From the NCBI GenBank assembly GCA_016081115.2, contig CM071931.1, positions 14,764,284 through 14,828,283 of the forward strand: DNA of 64,000 nucleotides. Direction: 5' to 3'. The position numbers were made by a program, and so were the translations under genes. Shown piece by piece: positions 45,300 to 56,858 of the stretch. Source of the stretch: Rehmannia glutinosa (Eukaryota; Streptophyta; Magnoliopsida; Lamiales; Orobanchaceae). Positions within the stretch are counted from its first letter, which is position 1. Every line of letters begins with the position of its first letter. The notes below the pieces were generated by a model. The model was not told the DNA's origin and did no database searches. It saw nothing but the letters and a program-made list of their open reading frames with translations.

Positions 45300-46734
45300 T
45301 TGGTATAGAAGAAAATATCCCAGTCCAGTATTATCTTCGGACTGCAATGAATGATGATCAGCATAAACAAAGTTGGCTCATTTATTGAGGCTCTTGTCAT
45401 CAAAGCAATTCATGTCAAGATTTAATTCATTTGTGGACAAGACTTCCAAAGGAGAGACAACGAAATCGTAAGAGTTACCGTAAGACTTCAATTCTTTCTC
45501 ATTCTTTGCCAATGCAATATGTAATTGGTATTATGAATATGATGTCAAATAGAATGGAGAATATAGAAAGTCATTTTCTGCTCCATGATCAGTATACAAA
45601 AATTTGCATTCACTCGTGTCTTATCAGATTCCAAGACATATATGCTGCAACTATTCTAGCATAGCTGGGGATTCAACTTCAAAGTATAAATAATATCCTT
45701 ATGCACTTATATTGTGCCGAGTGCACAATTACTAAGCTAAGTACTTGGGATGCATTTATTCTGCATTGCAGTATTTTGTTTCTAAGGTGTGTTACACACT
45801 CGATACACATGAATTGATATTTCAGAATCCTCAGTGTTATGATTGTATTGGTGCAAATTTGAGTCCATTTTCTTGTGAAGTTATAGGTGCATCTATCTGG
45901 TCAGGGCAGTTGATGCATGTTGGTTGCCCTTTTGTGCCATCAGTTTATTCATTTTTTTATACTGACTATTATGGTGAATGAAAAGAGGGGGTTTGACTCT
46001 AGATCTGGCAATGGGCCGGACCGGGCTGGGTTGGTGTGAGCCCATTGGGCCAAGTGATAAAATCAGGTCGGCCCGGCCTGGAATTTTGTTGGAACATCAA
46101 TTTGGGTAGCCCCAGCATGCCCCATTTGGCAATATTTACACATGATTTCTTCCTGGGCATTAGGGCTTTCGGTCTCTATAATTGGCCAAAAGCTTATTTA
46201 AAATATCTATAATCTCCTACATCTTAAAAGATGTTTTAAGAGTTAATAAGATGTTATATCTTATTTAGAAAATAAGTTGTTGAAGTATTTGGATAAAATA
46301 AGATGTTAGAGTTTATAAGATGTTACTAATAACATTTTTCTATACTTATTATAAAAGTGTGAATGAGTTTGAAGGTTTCCAGAAAATTTTGATTTGCCAA
46401 AAATATCCTTATAGTAAAGTTAGTTTTAAGGGCAATTAAGTAGTTTTCTATATTGATTTTGTTTTTATTTTTTTAATAATATAATTAGTGTATCTTTATA
46501 TTCCAAACTATTCTTATATGCTTTCATTTAATTATAACTCTTAGAATATTTTGAATTTTTAAATAATATACATTTCATATTAAACTAGATATCGAGAGCT
46601 TTTCAACCATGTGCCATAAGCATATATAAAAGACATCATATGAGATAATTTTAGCCATTTAAAGTTGAGTGTTATGTAAAATGTATATTATAATATTTTT
46701 CTTTAATTTTTTAATTACAAAATACATTTACGAA
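45300..46734 (+). other. 3' flank of nucleotidase gene
   Basis: Contains the probable 3' UTR. At about 46003-46090 there is a GGGCCGG-rich stretch (GGCAATGGGCCGGACCGGG) like the subterminal part of a hAT element. The whole stretch is repeated at about 54395-55840 within the duplicated block. Short open frames here are not coding. Confidence 0.5.
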
Positions 46735-47275
46735 AAGAAAACATTTTATTGTATTTCCCGTCTATTGTCTGAAGATATTTTAAAATTATTACAATGCAGG
46801 GACCAGAGAGATGGAATTCATAGAATTATTAGGAATATGCACATGTCAAATAACAAAATAGAGGTCTCATATCTAGCATTTTTTTAACAATATAAGATAA
46901 ATAAAATATTATATTTTTCACATGGATTATATCAATCTAAACATTTTTATCGGCAAACTTCATTAATGCATTAATGTGTATAACTATAATTATAAGACGT
47001 CAAATATATGAGGCTGAAAAAAATAATCTAAATACTTCACTATTTTTAAACACATTAATAAGGGGAAAAGCTGACAAAAATAATTATAGACAAAATTAGT
47101 TTATTATGTATTTTATATATTAGATGTCAATAATATAAGATTCTTAATCTGCATTTTTTATGCACATTGAAAATAGCTAGTGCATTTAGGCGGGAAAAAC
47201 CAAACTTCTGCTATATATATATATTTAGTAGTAAAGTTATAAATATGTACATTTGGTCTATTTGTACCAAAATGT
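46735..47275. repeat. AT-rich repeat R1
   Basis: About 540 bp from TATTTCCCGTCTATTGTCTG to TTTGGTCTATTTGTACC, found again at 48345-48948 (R2). Its first 370 bp occur a third time at the end of the duplicated block (about 55840-56193). Confidence 0.8.
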
Positions 47276-48344
47276 CATTTCCGTTTTACTACAACGAACT
47301 CTTAAATTTGAAGTGAAATGCATGCCAACAAGTCTATTTGGACCCATCATCCCAGTAAGTCCATTTTTAATTTATCATTATGTATTCGGTATATACTGTG
47401 ACCACGTGCATGTGGGATAAAATCTCCTCCAGTTGTCTTTGCAAACAATTCACCTGCACAAAATTTCACAAGAAATAGACTACGGTTGACCACGGTCAAT
47501 ATTTCTCCACAATATAAGAAAAATTAGTGAACGAAAGACTTACGAGTGGTTGAATAGAGAATTAAACATAGAACTAAACAGAGGATAATACTTGTGGTTG
47601 TGTGCTTGCATATGCATGCAGAAAGAATGTGGTATGCTAGACATGGCGTATGAATTTTCATTTTCCTATTTTTGGGTTATGGGGTTAAATAACCTTTTCC
47701 GTATTTGCCTAATTTTTTCCCCCTTATAATCCAGATATCTTGAGATATAAATTTGGGTCATTATCAACTATAAATGCAATAAAAATTAGTTTTCCAAATT
47801 TGTGTCTGTACTGCATTAATTATTATATTTATTATTATTTTTAATTTTATATTTTCTTGGTTATTGATCCATTTTTTACATATAATATATCAATTTAATC
47901 ATCTTTTTATGATCTTCAGTTTGACGCTCATATTGCATATAAAATAAAATAAAGATATATTTACTCAAAAATGTATTTTGTTGGCTTTAAAAAATTATAC
48001 ATTCGGACTATAGGACATCAATTGTATATTCATGTATTTGAATATTTATGATATATGTGTAGTTATTATTTGGACTTGACCTATTTCTTCATAATTATAT
48101 AAATTTATATTTAAGGTGATTAAATTCAATTAAATAATATTTATTTGAATTGAAGAAAGTATGTATCAAATATTATATATTATATATTATATATATCCAT
48201 ACATATCATTATATATATATATATATATAAGAGAAGACAAATATATAGTCTTAAAGGTATTTTTTGGGGGAATTAAATGTATTTTTCATGATTATGATGT
48301 ATGTTATTATTTCTTTTTTGACTTCATCAAAGTAAAAATTGAAT
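47276..48344. other. AT-rich spacer between R1 and R2
   Basis: No gene seen; contains a TATATA microsatellite at about 48169-48230. Confidence 0.5.
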
Positions 48345-48948
48345 TCTATTTCCCGTCTATTGTTTGATGATATTTTAAAATCATTACAATGTAGGGACCA
48401 GGGAGATAGAATTCATAGAATTATTAGGAATATGCACATGTCAAATAACAAAATAGAGGTCTCATATCTAGCATTTTTTTAACAATATAAGATAAATAAA
48501 ATTTTATATTTTTCACATGGATTATATCATTCTAAACATGATTGTCGGTAAACTTCATTTATGCATTAATGTGTATAACTATAATTATAAGACGTCAAAT
48601 ATATGAGGTTGAAAAAAAATAATCTAAATACTTCACTATTTTTAAACACATTAATAAGGGGAAATGCTGACAAAAATAGTTATAGACAAAATTAGTTTAT
48701 TTACTTTGTATATTAGATGCCAAAAATATGTACATTAACAACTATAATTAATTTTAATTTTAGTCTAATCTTCTCTGTGTGTATATATATCGGTATTTGG
48801 TAAATTAGATGCCAAAAATATAAGATTCCAAATTAATCTTAATCTGCATATTTTATGCACATTAAAAATAGCTAGTGCATTTAGGCGGGAAAAACCAAAC
48901 TTCTGCTAAAGTTATAAATATGTACATTTGGTCTATTTGTACCAAAGT
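48345..48948. repeat. AT-rich repeat R2
   Basis: Copy of R1 with scattered changes and a short insertion near 48730-48830. It ends right at the start of Gypsy LTR A. Confidence 0.8.
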
Positions 48949-48951
48949 GTA

Positions 48952-51900
48952 TGATGCCCCAAATTTTAGCAACGTAAGATACGACTTTGTGTAGTGATTT
49001 ATTTATTTGGTTAAATAACACGAACCTATTATTAATGAAATGCGACCGACTCTTACTTATTCTTCCAACGTCAATTACGTCTTTCTCATTTTCGAGCTTA
49101 ACGATTTCATATTCTCCTCTAGTATTATTACTCGATCGTTACGACTTTAGAAATATTAGACCCTTGATAATTTCGGAATACATTTCGACCCTTATCCAAA
49201 TATTTCATCTTCCTTCTATAATTCATTCCCAACCAACTTTCAATTTCTTATTTTTGAAATACACATTTCCTATTTCACATCATTAATTTTAAATTTCTAA
49301 ATATTTAATTATGGATATTTATAAATTTTATTTTTCCCTCAATTTTATAAAGACAAGAAACCAAATATTTTTTTTCCTTTTTTCCCTAATTTTCGAAATT
49401 ACCACTTTAAATGGGGAAAATAACTCAATTTTTCTTCTACCACTATTTTTATTATTATGTATCTCCCAACTATTATTATGGGACAAAAAAATAAACAAAT
49501 AAAATTTTTATAAACTCATCTCTATTTAATTTTATATCTTGCAAGCCTACAATTTAAAAGTTTCTCTACAAATCCCACTACATCTTGGTCAAACAAAACA
49601 AAATGATTCCCCTAAAATCTAGCTTTTGGCCAATTGTCCCTAAGAAAGTAACCTAGCTATTAATTTATGTCCTAATTTCCCTAATTATTATTCTAACTCA
49701 TCATTTAACCAAAACAAAATAAAAGTCCTCTCCAATTCTTACACAACAAAAATCGGTCATTTCAAGATTGGGAAGAAAAAAATTCATCTCATTCTCCTAC
49801 AACTCACAAACTCTCTCAATACACTTTCACCTAACACTTAAACACAAGAACACAAAAGATCTCTTCATCTTACTCTCATAGGATCAAAAATTCCAACAAC
49901 TAAATTAAGAAAATTCTTCTCTTCCATTTTCATTTTATCTTCTTGAAACTCCCAACATCTACCTCTAATTCCTAACATGATGAATCCTTCTTCTGAGGTA
50001 CTCCTAGAAGATTATTCTTGAAGAATTAAGAGTCTTAGACTTGACTACAAGCTTGAAGAGGAAATTCAAGACTACACATTTTAAAGTGAGAAAATTATAG
50101 TTTTAGTATTTTCTATTGAAAACATGAAGAATTATTTTTTGACACAAGGATATGAAATTTTGGAGCTTAGGGGCTGACCTACATCATCTCAAGTTGAAGT
50201 TAGAAACTTGAAGGAAAATTTCCATTTTTAGAGACTACTTGATGACATTGAGGTAAGTAGTAGCCATTTGATCATAGTATATTTTCTTTGAATTTGAGAC
50301 TTTAATTTTAATACCAAAATATGGTTTAGATACCATTTAGGGGCTGACCTTCAAGAGCTTGAGTCAAGAAGTTGATACAAGAAGAAGACTTCATTTTAGA
50401 CCAACCCGAGAAACTACTACGAGGTGGGTGAAAAATCTTTCAAAAATAGACAAATAATTTTCATAAAATGCATGTAGTACATGAAAATATTTTAAATTGC
50501 TATATTTATTACATGTATTTTTTTAATATGTATCAAGTTCAAGAAGTTTCACAAAAACAAGCATTTCTTGCACAATAGGGACATATTTGCACATATATCT
50601 TAATTTCTTGTTCAACTCTTGATTAATGTGTAAAGAAATGTGTTATATGCTCAAAATCATGTTCTATAATTGATATATATTCTGTAATATATGACCTTGT
50701 GCTCGAATTCGAACAAATATGTCATTTATGCAATTTTTGCAAAGTTGAGGACTAAATCGTAATTTTGAAAACTGTCCAAGGACCAATCTGTAAATTTCGA
50801 AATTTTGGACTGTATTAATTGTAATATTTAATATTTTAAGTTAATAATAATAGTTTAAAGGTTTTGAGATAAGAAAACCCATCCTTGGAATTTTAGAGAC
50901 TCAAATGTGGAAACTTGACCCAACCGATTTGTTAAACCTTAAGTATTAAAGTGTAAAAATTCTAATTTCAAAGGACCAAAATGAAATTTCAGAAAAAGTA
51001 CGTCTCGGAAACCTGAGAATTTACATAACCTTATTTTTATAACATTTTGAACTCATGGTTCAAGTTTCATAACAAGCGAACACCAAATAAACCCTTAAGG
51101 GCAAAAATCGATTTTTTGGAATAGAAATTGAATTTTGTAAAAACAATTAGGGACTTAAACCGACCCTATTTTAAAAATGCTTTTGTCCTAACATCCTGCT
51201 GTTATACTTGATATTATAAAATTAGAATCACATCAAAAGCCCTCCCAGTTTGTGAGATCCAAAAATTTTAAGTTCGGGACCGAAAATGACTTTTTTCACA
51301 AAAGAAGGGACCAAACTATAATTTTCCAAAAAAACCTCGACCCAAACCCTTTGAAAAACTGAATCTTTGAACAATTTTAAGAATTTAGAAACTGACCTTA
51401 CATTTGTCCGAGGTCGAAACTAGGACTTATTCAATTTTTGACTCGATAAGTATTTTTTTCCAAGAAATGGGACTATTTACAAAATTTTCCTTTTATCATG
51501 GACCCTAAAATAAAATATTTTCTTCTCTACAATCCTAAAACTGATTTAATTATGATTTAATTATGCTTCCATATTTTTCTTGAAAATACACGGACTATGC
51601 GCACTACGCGTGGCGACTTCCTCGGCTCTGGACAAAATTAAACTTAACTTGTTGATATCTTGTACTGTTTTTTATATGTATCGTCATGTTTCTTTTTACT
51701 CGACTATATTGTTGACATGATATGAACTTCGTGAATCTAATTGCGCTTGAGTCAACTTGGTGTGTCGAGCTCACAATCGGAATGGATACAGTGGGATGGA
51801 ACCGGGCAGCTCGGCTGCTATTCCACTCTCCGGCCCCATCGTCCTAATCCCACAACTGAGGACTGAGTGTCCAAGGAAAGCGGGTCGTAGTTTGGGTATA

Positions 51901-51982
51901 ATCATGATTATGACACTCTGGGCCTTGCTAGCCATAATCGTTGGAGTTGTCTCGCCCGGGTAGTAATAAGGTAGACATGCGC
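48952..51982 (+). repeat. Gypsy LTR A, truncated
   Basis: About 3.0 kb aligned in order with LTR C (56859 to about 59885): start TGATGCCCCAAATTTTAGC, repeated GGGGCTGACC blocks (about 50168 and 50342) and a GC-rich segment CGAGCTCACAATCGGA (51767). It lacks about the last 700 bp of LTR C and runs directly into LTR B. No internal domain follows. Confidence 0.75.
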
Positions 51983-53597
51983 TGTGAGGCCCCGAATTTT
52001 AACAACGTGAGATACGGTGTTATGTAGTGATTATTTATTCGGCTATGTATCACAAACCTATTATTAATGAAACGCGACTCTACTTTTATTTAATTCTTCC
52101 AACGTCAATTACGCATTTCGCATTTTTGAGCTTAGCAATTTTGTATTCTCCTCTAGTATTAATACTTGATCGATTGACTACGACTTTAGAATTTTTAGAC
52201 CTCGATAATTTAGGAGTATATTCCACCCTTATCCGAATATTTCATCTTATTCTATAATTAATCCCAACCAACTTCCAATTTATTTTTGGAGTACATATTT
52301 CTTATTTCACATTTTTATTTTAAATTTCTAAATATTTAATTATGGATATTTATACATTTTATTTTCCTCAATTTTATAAACAAAAAGAAACCAAATATTT
52401 TTTTTCTTTTTCCCTAATTTTCGAATTTATCACATAAAATGAGGAAATAACTCATTTTTCTTTGCATTACTATTTTATTTTTTTGTATCTCCCAACTAGA
52501 TTATTATGGTACAAAAAAAAATAATAAATAAAATTTTGATAATTTTATTTCTATTTTATTTTATGTCTTGCAAGCCTACAATTAGAAATTTTCTCTACAA
52601 ATCTCACTACCCCATTAGTCAACTCAACAAATTTTAAATTTCCTCCTAAAAACTAGTTTTTGGCTTCATGTCCCTAGTAAAGGGAGCTAGCTATTTTCTT
52701 AATTCCCTAATTATTCCCTACTAACCCATCTTTTAACATCAAAACTCTAAAATCCTCCCACATTTTCTCTAAGCATATGTTCATCTTCTTCTTCAAACCT
52801 TCAAACACTTAACCAAAAATTTCAAGAACTCCCTCTTCTACTTACACAAAAAAATTCGAACCCCCTACAACAAGGTAAGAAATTGTGTTCAAAAAATCAT
52901 CTTGTTATCCTCTAGCTCATCATCTTCACTTCTTAACCTAAGTTTGATTTTTGGATTGAGGTATACTTAGAAGACTTGGGAGACACTAAGAGCCTTACCA
53001 TCATCTTGAAAAGGACTTCAAGACTTTGAAGATTTTGAAGAGAAATTGGACTATAAGGTAAGAAATGGGATTTTTAGTACATTTTCTTCTTCTCTTCTAT
53101 TTTCCAAAATTTTGATACTCCATTTTCATTTTTGGACTTTTAGGGGCTGACCTTAAGAGTTGTTTTAAGAGTGAGCAAAGAGACCCATTTTGAGACCTCT
53201 ACTAGTCTCATTTCATCTACTACACAAGGTAAGTGTAGTTTTACCAATATTCTTCACCTCCTTCTTCTTTCCTTAAATTTTTAACCTCATTTCCTAACTC
53301 CTACATTTTGTTTTTGGTATTCCTTGACCTAGGGGGCTGACCTAAGTCACTTCTCCTTCAAGAGTGATTTATTTCATCTTTCACCAACAAGTTCATTTTT
53401 AAGGTGGGTGGAAAAATCTTTCCAACTTCTAGGTGTTTTTACTTAAAATGCATGTAGTATTTTGATATTGAGCACTTGAGATATATATGTTATGTATTGC
53501 ATGTTAATGTCTTGTATCAAGTTGGAAATTTCTCAATTATGGCTCAAAATGCTATTTGTTGAAAAATAGGTGCATACGTACACTTTATTGTGATATT
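51983..53597 (+). repeat. Gypsy LTR B, truncated
   Basis: Starts TGTGAGGCCCCGAATTTTAAC, matches the first 1.4-1.6 kb of LTR C, and stops abruptly where the copied nucleotidase exon begins (GAGACAGAAGG, 53598). The junction shows a GAGA overlap. Confidence 0.75.
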
Positions 53598-54394
53598 GAG
53601 ACAGAAGGCACGTGACACTATGAAAGGCATGTTTAATAAGTCATTTGGAGCTACGTTCCTTACTGACACAGGTCAAGAGTCTGGAAAATTTCTTGTTTTA
53701 TCCCCGGAAGCATGGCTGCATGTGCCTTATGATATAAAAATCATGCCACACCATGTAAAGGTATATGTGGTTTTTCTGCAAATATTTCTTAAATATGTTA
53801 TTTCCTGGGCTCTCAATCACTTTATGTTTTAGAAGTTTTGTTTACTCAATCATAAAAACTACCACTGAGGTGTAGCCTAATTACAAAAAAGAAATCCAGT
53901 TATCTTTCAAAATTACTGATACCCCCTTAAGTTATTACAAACACCCCTTTGTGGTTTGTATTTACTTAACAACCCCCCCTCTTGAGGTGGTAATTTGTAA
54001 AATAGAAACAAAACTCAAGTGTGTATTTGTAATTTTGAAGGATAGTTGGGTATTTTTGTAACCTCAAGGGTATTCTTTGCAATTAACCCCAAAAATTATA
54101 TGCATCTTGCGCATTATTCGTCATTTATCAGATTTCCCTTTTCCAGTGCAAGTATACTGACTTTAACTGCAAACAAGCTATAAACTCTTAGTGGTTCCAC
54201 CACTTTTAAAGTAGAGTATAGTAGCAAATACAAAAACCGATCTTTTTGAAACCATCATTTAGTTTGTATAAACAATGTGTTATGTATGTTTACCCCTTGC
54301 TAGACCTTTCACTTTGTCTATGTGATATATCCCCATCATTCTAATTAATGTGCTTACTTTCTTTCAGGTATCTTCAAACTTGTTCAGAACTTGA
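53598..54394 (+). pseudogene. 3' fragment of nucleotidase gene (duplicate)
   Basis: Copy of the end of exon 13, intron 13 and exon 14 of the gene at 35298-45299. It begins within exon 13 at the residues RQKARDTMKGMFNKSFGATF. A 50-bp deletion after GAGTCTG and a 1-bp loss in the CCCCC run together remove 51 bp, so the frame is restored after a short altered stretch (GKFLVLSP). It has no promoter or catalytic motifs. Elsewhere it is nearly identical to the parent, so the duplication is recent relative to the decayed elements. Confidence 0.88.
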
Positions 54395-56193
54395 TTGGTA
54401 TAGAAGAAAATATCCCAGTCCAGTATTATCTTCGGACTGCAATGAATGATGATCAGCATAAACAAAGTTGGCTCATTTATTGAGGCTCTTGTCATCAAAG
54501 CAATTCATGTCAAGATTTAATTCATTTGTGGACAAGACTTCCAAAGGAGAGACAACGAAATCGTAAGAGTTACCGTAAGACTTCAATTCTTTCTCATTCT
54601 TTGCCAATGCAATATGTAATTGGTATTATGAATATGATGTCAAATAGAATGGAGAATATAGAAAGTCATTTTCTGCTCCATGATCAGTATACAAAAAATT
54701 TGCATTCACTCGTGTCTTATCAGATTCCAAGACATATATGCTGCAACTATTCTAGCATAGCTGGGGATTCAACTTCAAAGTATAAATAATATCCTTATGC
54801 ACTTATATTGTGCCGAGTGCACAATTACTAAGCTAAGTACTTGGGATGCATTTATTCTGCATTGCAGTATTTTGTTTCTAAGGTGTGTTACACACTCGAT
54901 ACACATGAATTGATATTTCAGAATCCTCAGTGTTATGATTGTATTGGTGCAAATTTGAGTCCATTTTCTTGTGAAGTTATAGGTGCATCTATCTGGTCAG
55001 GGCAGTTGATGCATGTTGGTTGCCCTTTTGTGCCATCAGTTTATTCATTTTTTTATACTGACTATTATGGTGAATGAAAGGAGGGGTTTGACTCTAGATC
55101 TGGCAATGGGCCGGACGGGGCTGGGTTGGTGTGAGCCCATTGGGCCAAGTGATAAAATCAGGTCGGCCCGGCCTGGAATTTTGTTGGAACATCAATTTGG
55201 GTAGCCCCAGCATGCCCCATTTGGCAATATTTACACATGATTTCTTCCTGGGCATTAGGGCTTTCGGTTTCTATAATTGGCCAAAAGCTTATTTAAAATA
55301 TCTATAATCTCCTACATCTTAAAAGATGTTTTAACAGTTAATAAGATGGTATATCTTATTTAGAAAATAAGTTGAAGTATTTGGATAAAATAAGATGTTA
55401 GAGTTTATAAGATGTTACTAATGACATTTTTCTATACTTATTATAAAAGTGTGAATGAGTTTGAAGGTTTCTAGAAAATTTTGATTTGCCAAAAATTTCC
55501 TTATAGTAAAGTTAGTTTTAAGGGCAATTAAGTAGTTTTCTATATTGATTTTGTTTTTATTTTTTTAATAATATAATTAGTGTATCTTTATATTCCAAAC
55601 TATTCTTATATGCTTTCATTTAATTATAATTCTTAGAATATTTTGAATTTTTAAATAATATACATTTCATATTAAACTAGATATCGAGAGCTTTTCAACC
55701 ATGTGCCATAAGCATATATAAAAGAGATCATATGAGATAATTTTAGCCATTTAAAGTTGAGTGTTATGTAAAATGTATATTATAATATTTTTCTTTAATT
55801 TTTTAATAACAAAATACATTTACGAAAAGAAAACATTTTATTGTATTTCCCGTCTATTGTCTGAAGATATTTTAAAATTATTACAATGCAGGGACCAGAG
55901 AGATGGAATTCATAGAATTATTAGGAATATGCACATGTCAAATAACAAAATAGAGGTCTCATATCTAGCATTTTTTAACAATATAAGATAAATAAAATAT
56001 TATATTTTTCACATGGATTATATCAATCTAAACATTTTTATTGGCAAACTTCATTAATGCATTAATGTGTATAACTATAATTATAAGACGTCAAATATAT
56101 GAGGCTGAAAAAAATAATCTAAATACTTCACTATTTTTAAACACGTTAATAAGGGGAAAAGTCGACAAAAATAATTATAGACAAAATTAGTTT
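53598..56193. repeat. 2.6-kb segmental duplication of 44451-47102
   Basis: Co-linear copy of the nucleotidase 3' end plus flank, offset 9147 bp at its start. Both edges abut Gypsy LTR sequence (LTR B on the left, LTR fragment D at 56194). Confidence 0.9.
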
Positions 56194-56257
56194 TGTGAGA
56201 CCCCGAATTTTAACGTGAGATTCGGTGTTATGTAGTGATTATTTATTCGGCTATGTA
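56194..56257 (+). repeat. Gypsy LTR fragment D
   Basis: 64 bp, TGTGAGACCCCGAATTTTAAC to CGGCTATGTA, the first bases of an LTR. It then jumps to integrase-coding sequence. All of the remaining LTR and most of the internal region were deleted. Confidence 0.8.
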
Positions 56258-56858
56258 GAGAAACGAAAGTCGCCCTCGATTCCAAAGGTCGACTTAGTTC
56301 GGGAGGCCATGGAGAAGGTCAAGTTGATTAAGGAACGGATCCGCACAGCTCGAGCCGCCAAAAGAGTTACGCAGACAAGAGGAGAAAGGACTTGGAATTT
56401 GAAGCCTAGGAGATGAAGTATTCCTCGATGTCTCCACGGAAAGGATTGATCAATCCAAAGAAAGGAGGCAAGTTGAGTCCGAGATATGTTGGACCTTACA
56501 AGATTTTGCAGAGGATCGGGAAGTTAGCCTACCGACTTGAGTTACCTAAGACAAGACGCGGGAATGCACGATGTATTCCATGTATCGAGATTGAAAAGGT
56601 ATTAACCAGATCACGAGCACATCATCACCGTGATGCTCCTCCTCTAATGGAAAATTTATCTTACACCGAGAAACCAATCAGAATCATTGACGGCCAGTAC
56701 GTCGGTTGCGAAATGAGAGAGATTCCAATGGTTAACGTTGTATGGCGGAATCACAACCGAGACGAAGACGCAACGTGGGAGATGGAAGAAGACATGAGGA
56801 ATCAATATCCGATTAGCTCAAGAGAATTTGGGGACCAAATTCTTTTAAGGAGGGTGAA
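56258..56858 (+). pseudogene. Integrase C-terminus and chromodomain
   Basis: Remnant of the Gypsy pol end: MEKVKLIKERIRTARAAKR (about 56310-56365), SPRYVGPYKILQRIGKLAYRLELP (about 56480-56550; GPF/Y-type integrase C-domain), and the chromodomain-like IPMVNVVWRNHNRDEDATWEMEEDM (about 56725-56800). The latter targets integration to heterochromatin marks in this lineage. A stop after NLKPRR (about 56414) and one frame change break it. The last frame runs through the polypurine tract into the LTR and stops at 56877. Confidence 0.85.
56844..56858 (+). other. Polypurine tract before LTR C
   Basis: TTTTAAGGAGGGTGAA directly before TGTGAGACCC; priming site for plus-strand DNA. Confidence 0.65.

Noticed and set aside
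45431..45981. 77- and 78-aa frames after the nucleotidase gene, repeated at 54526-55077
   Set aside because: They lie in the 3' flank or UTR and are nearly unchanged in the duplicate simply because it is recent.
46669..46887. 72-aa frame repeated at 55761
   Set aside because: Repeated only because the whole segment is duplicated; AT-rich, with no conserved pattern and stops in R2.
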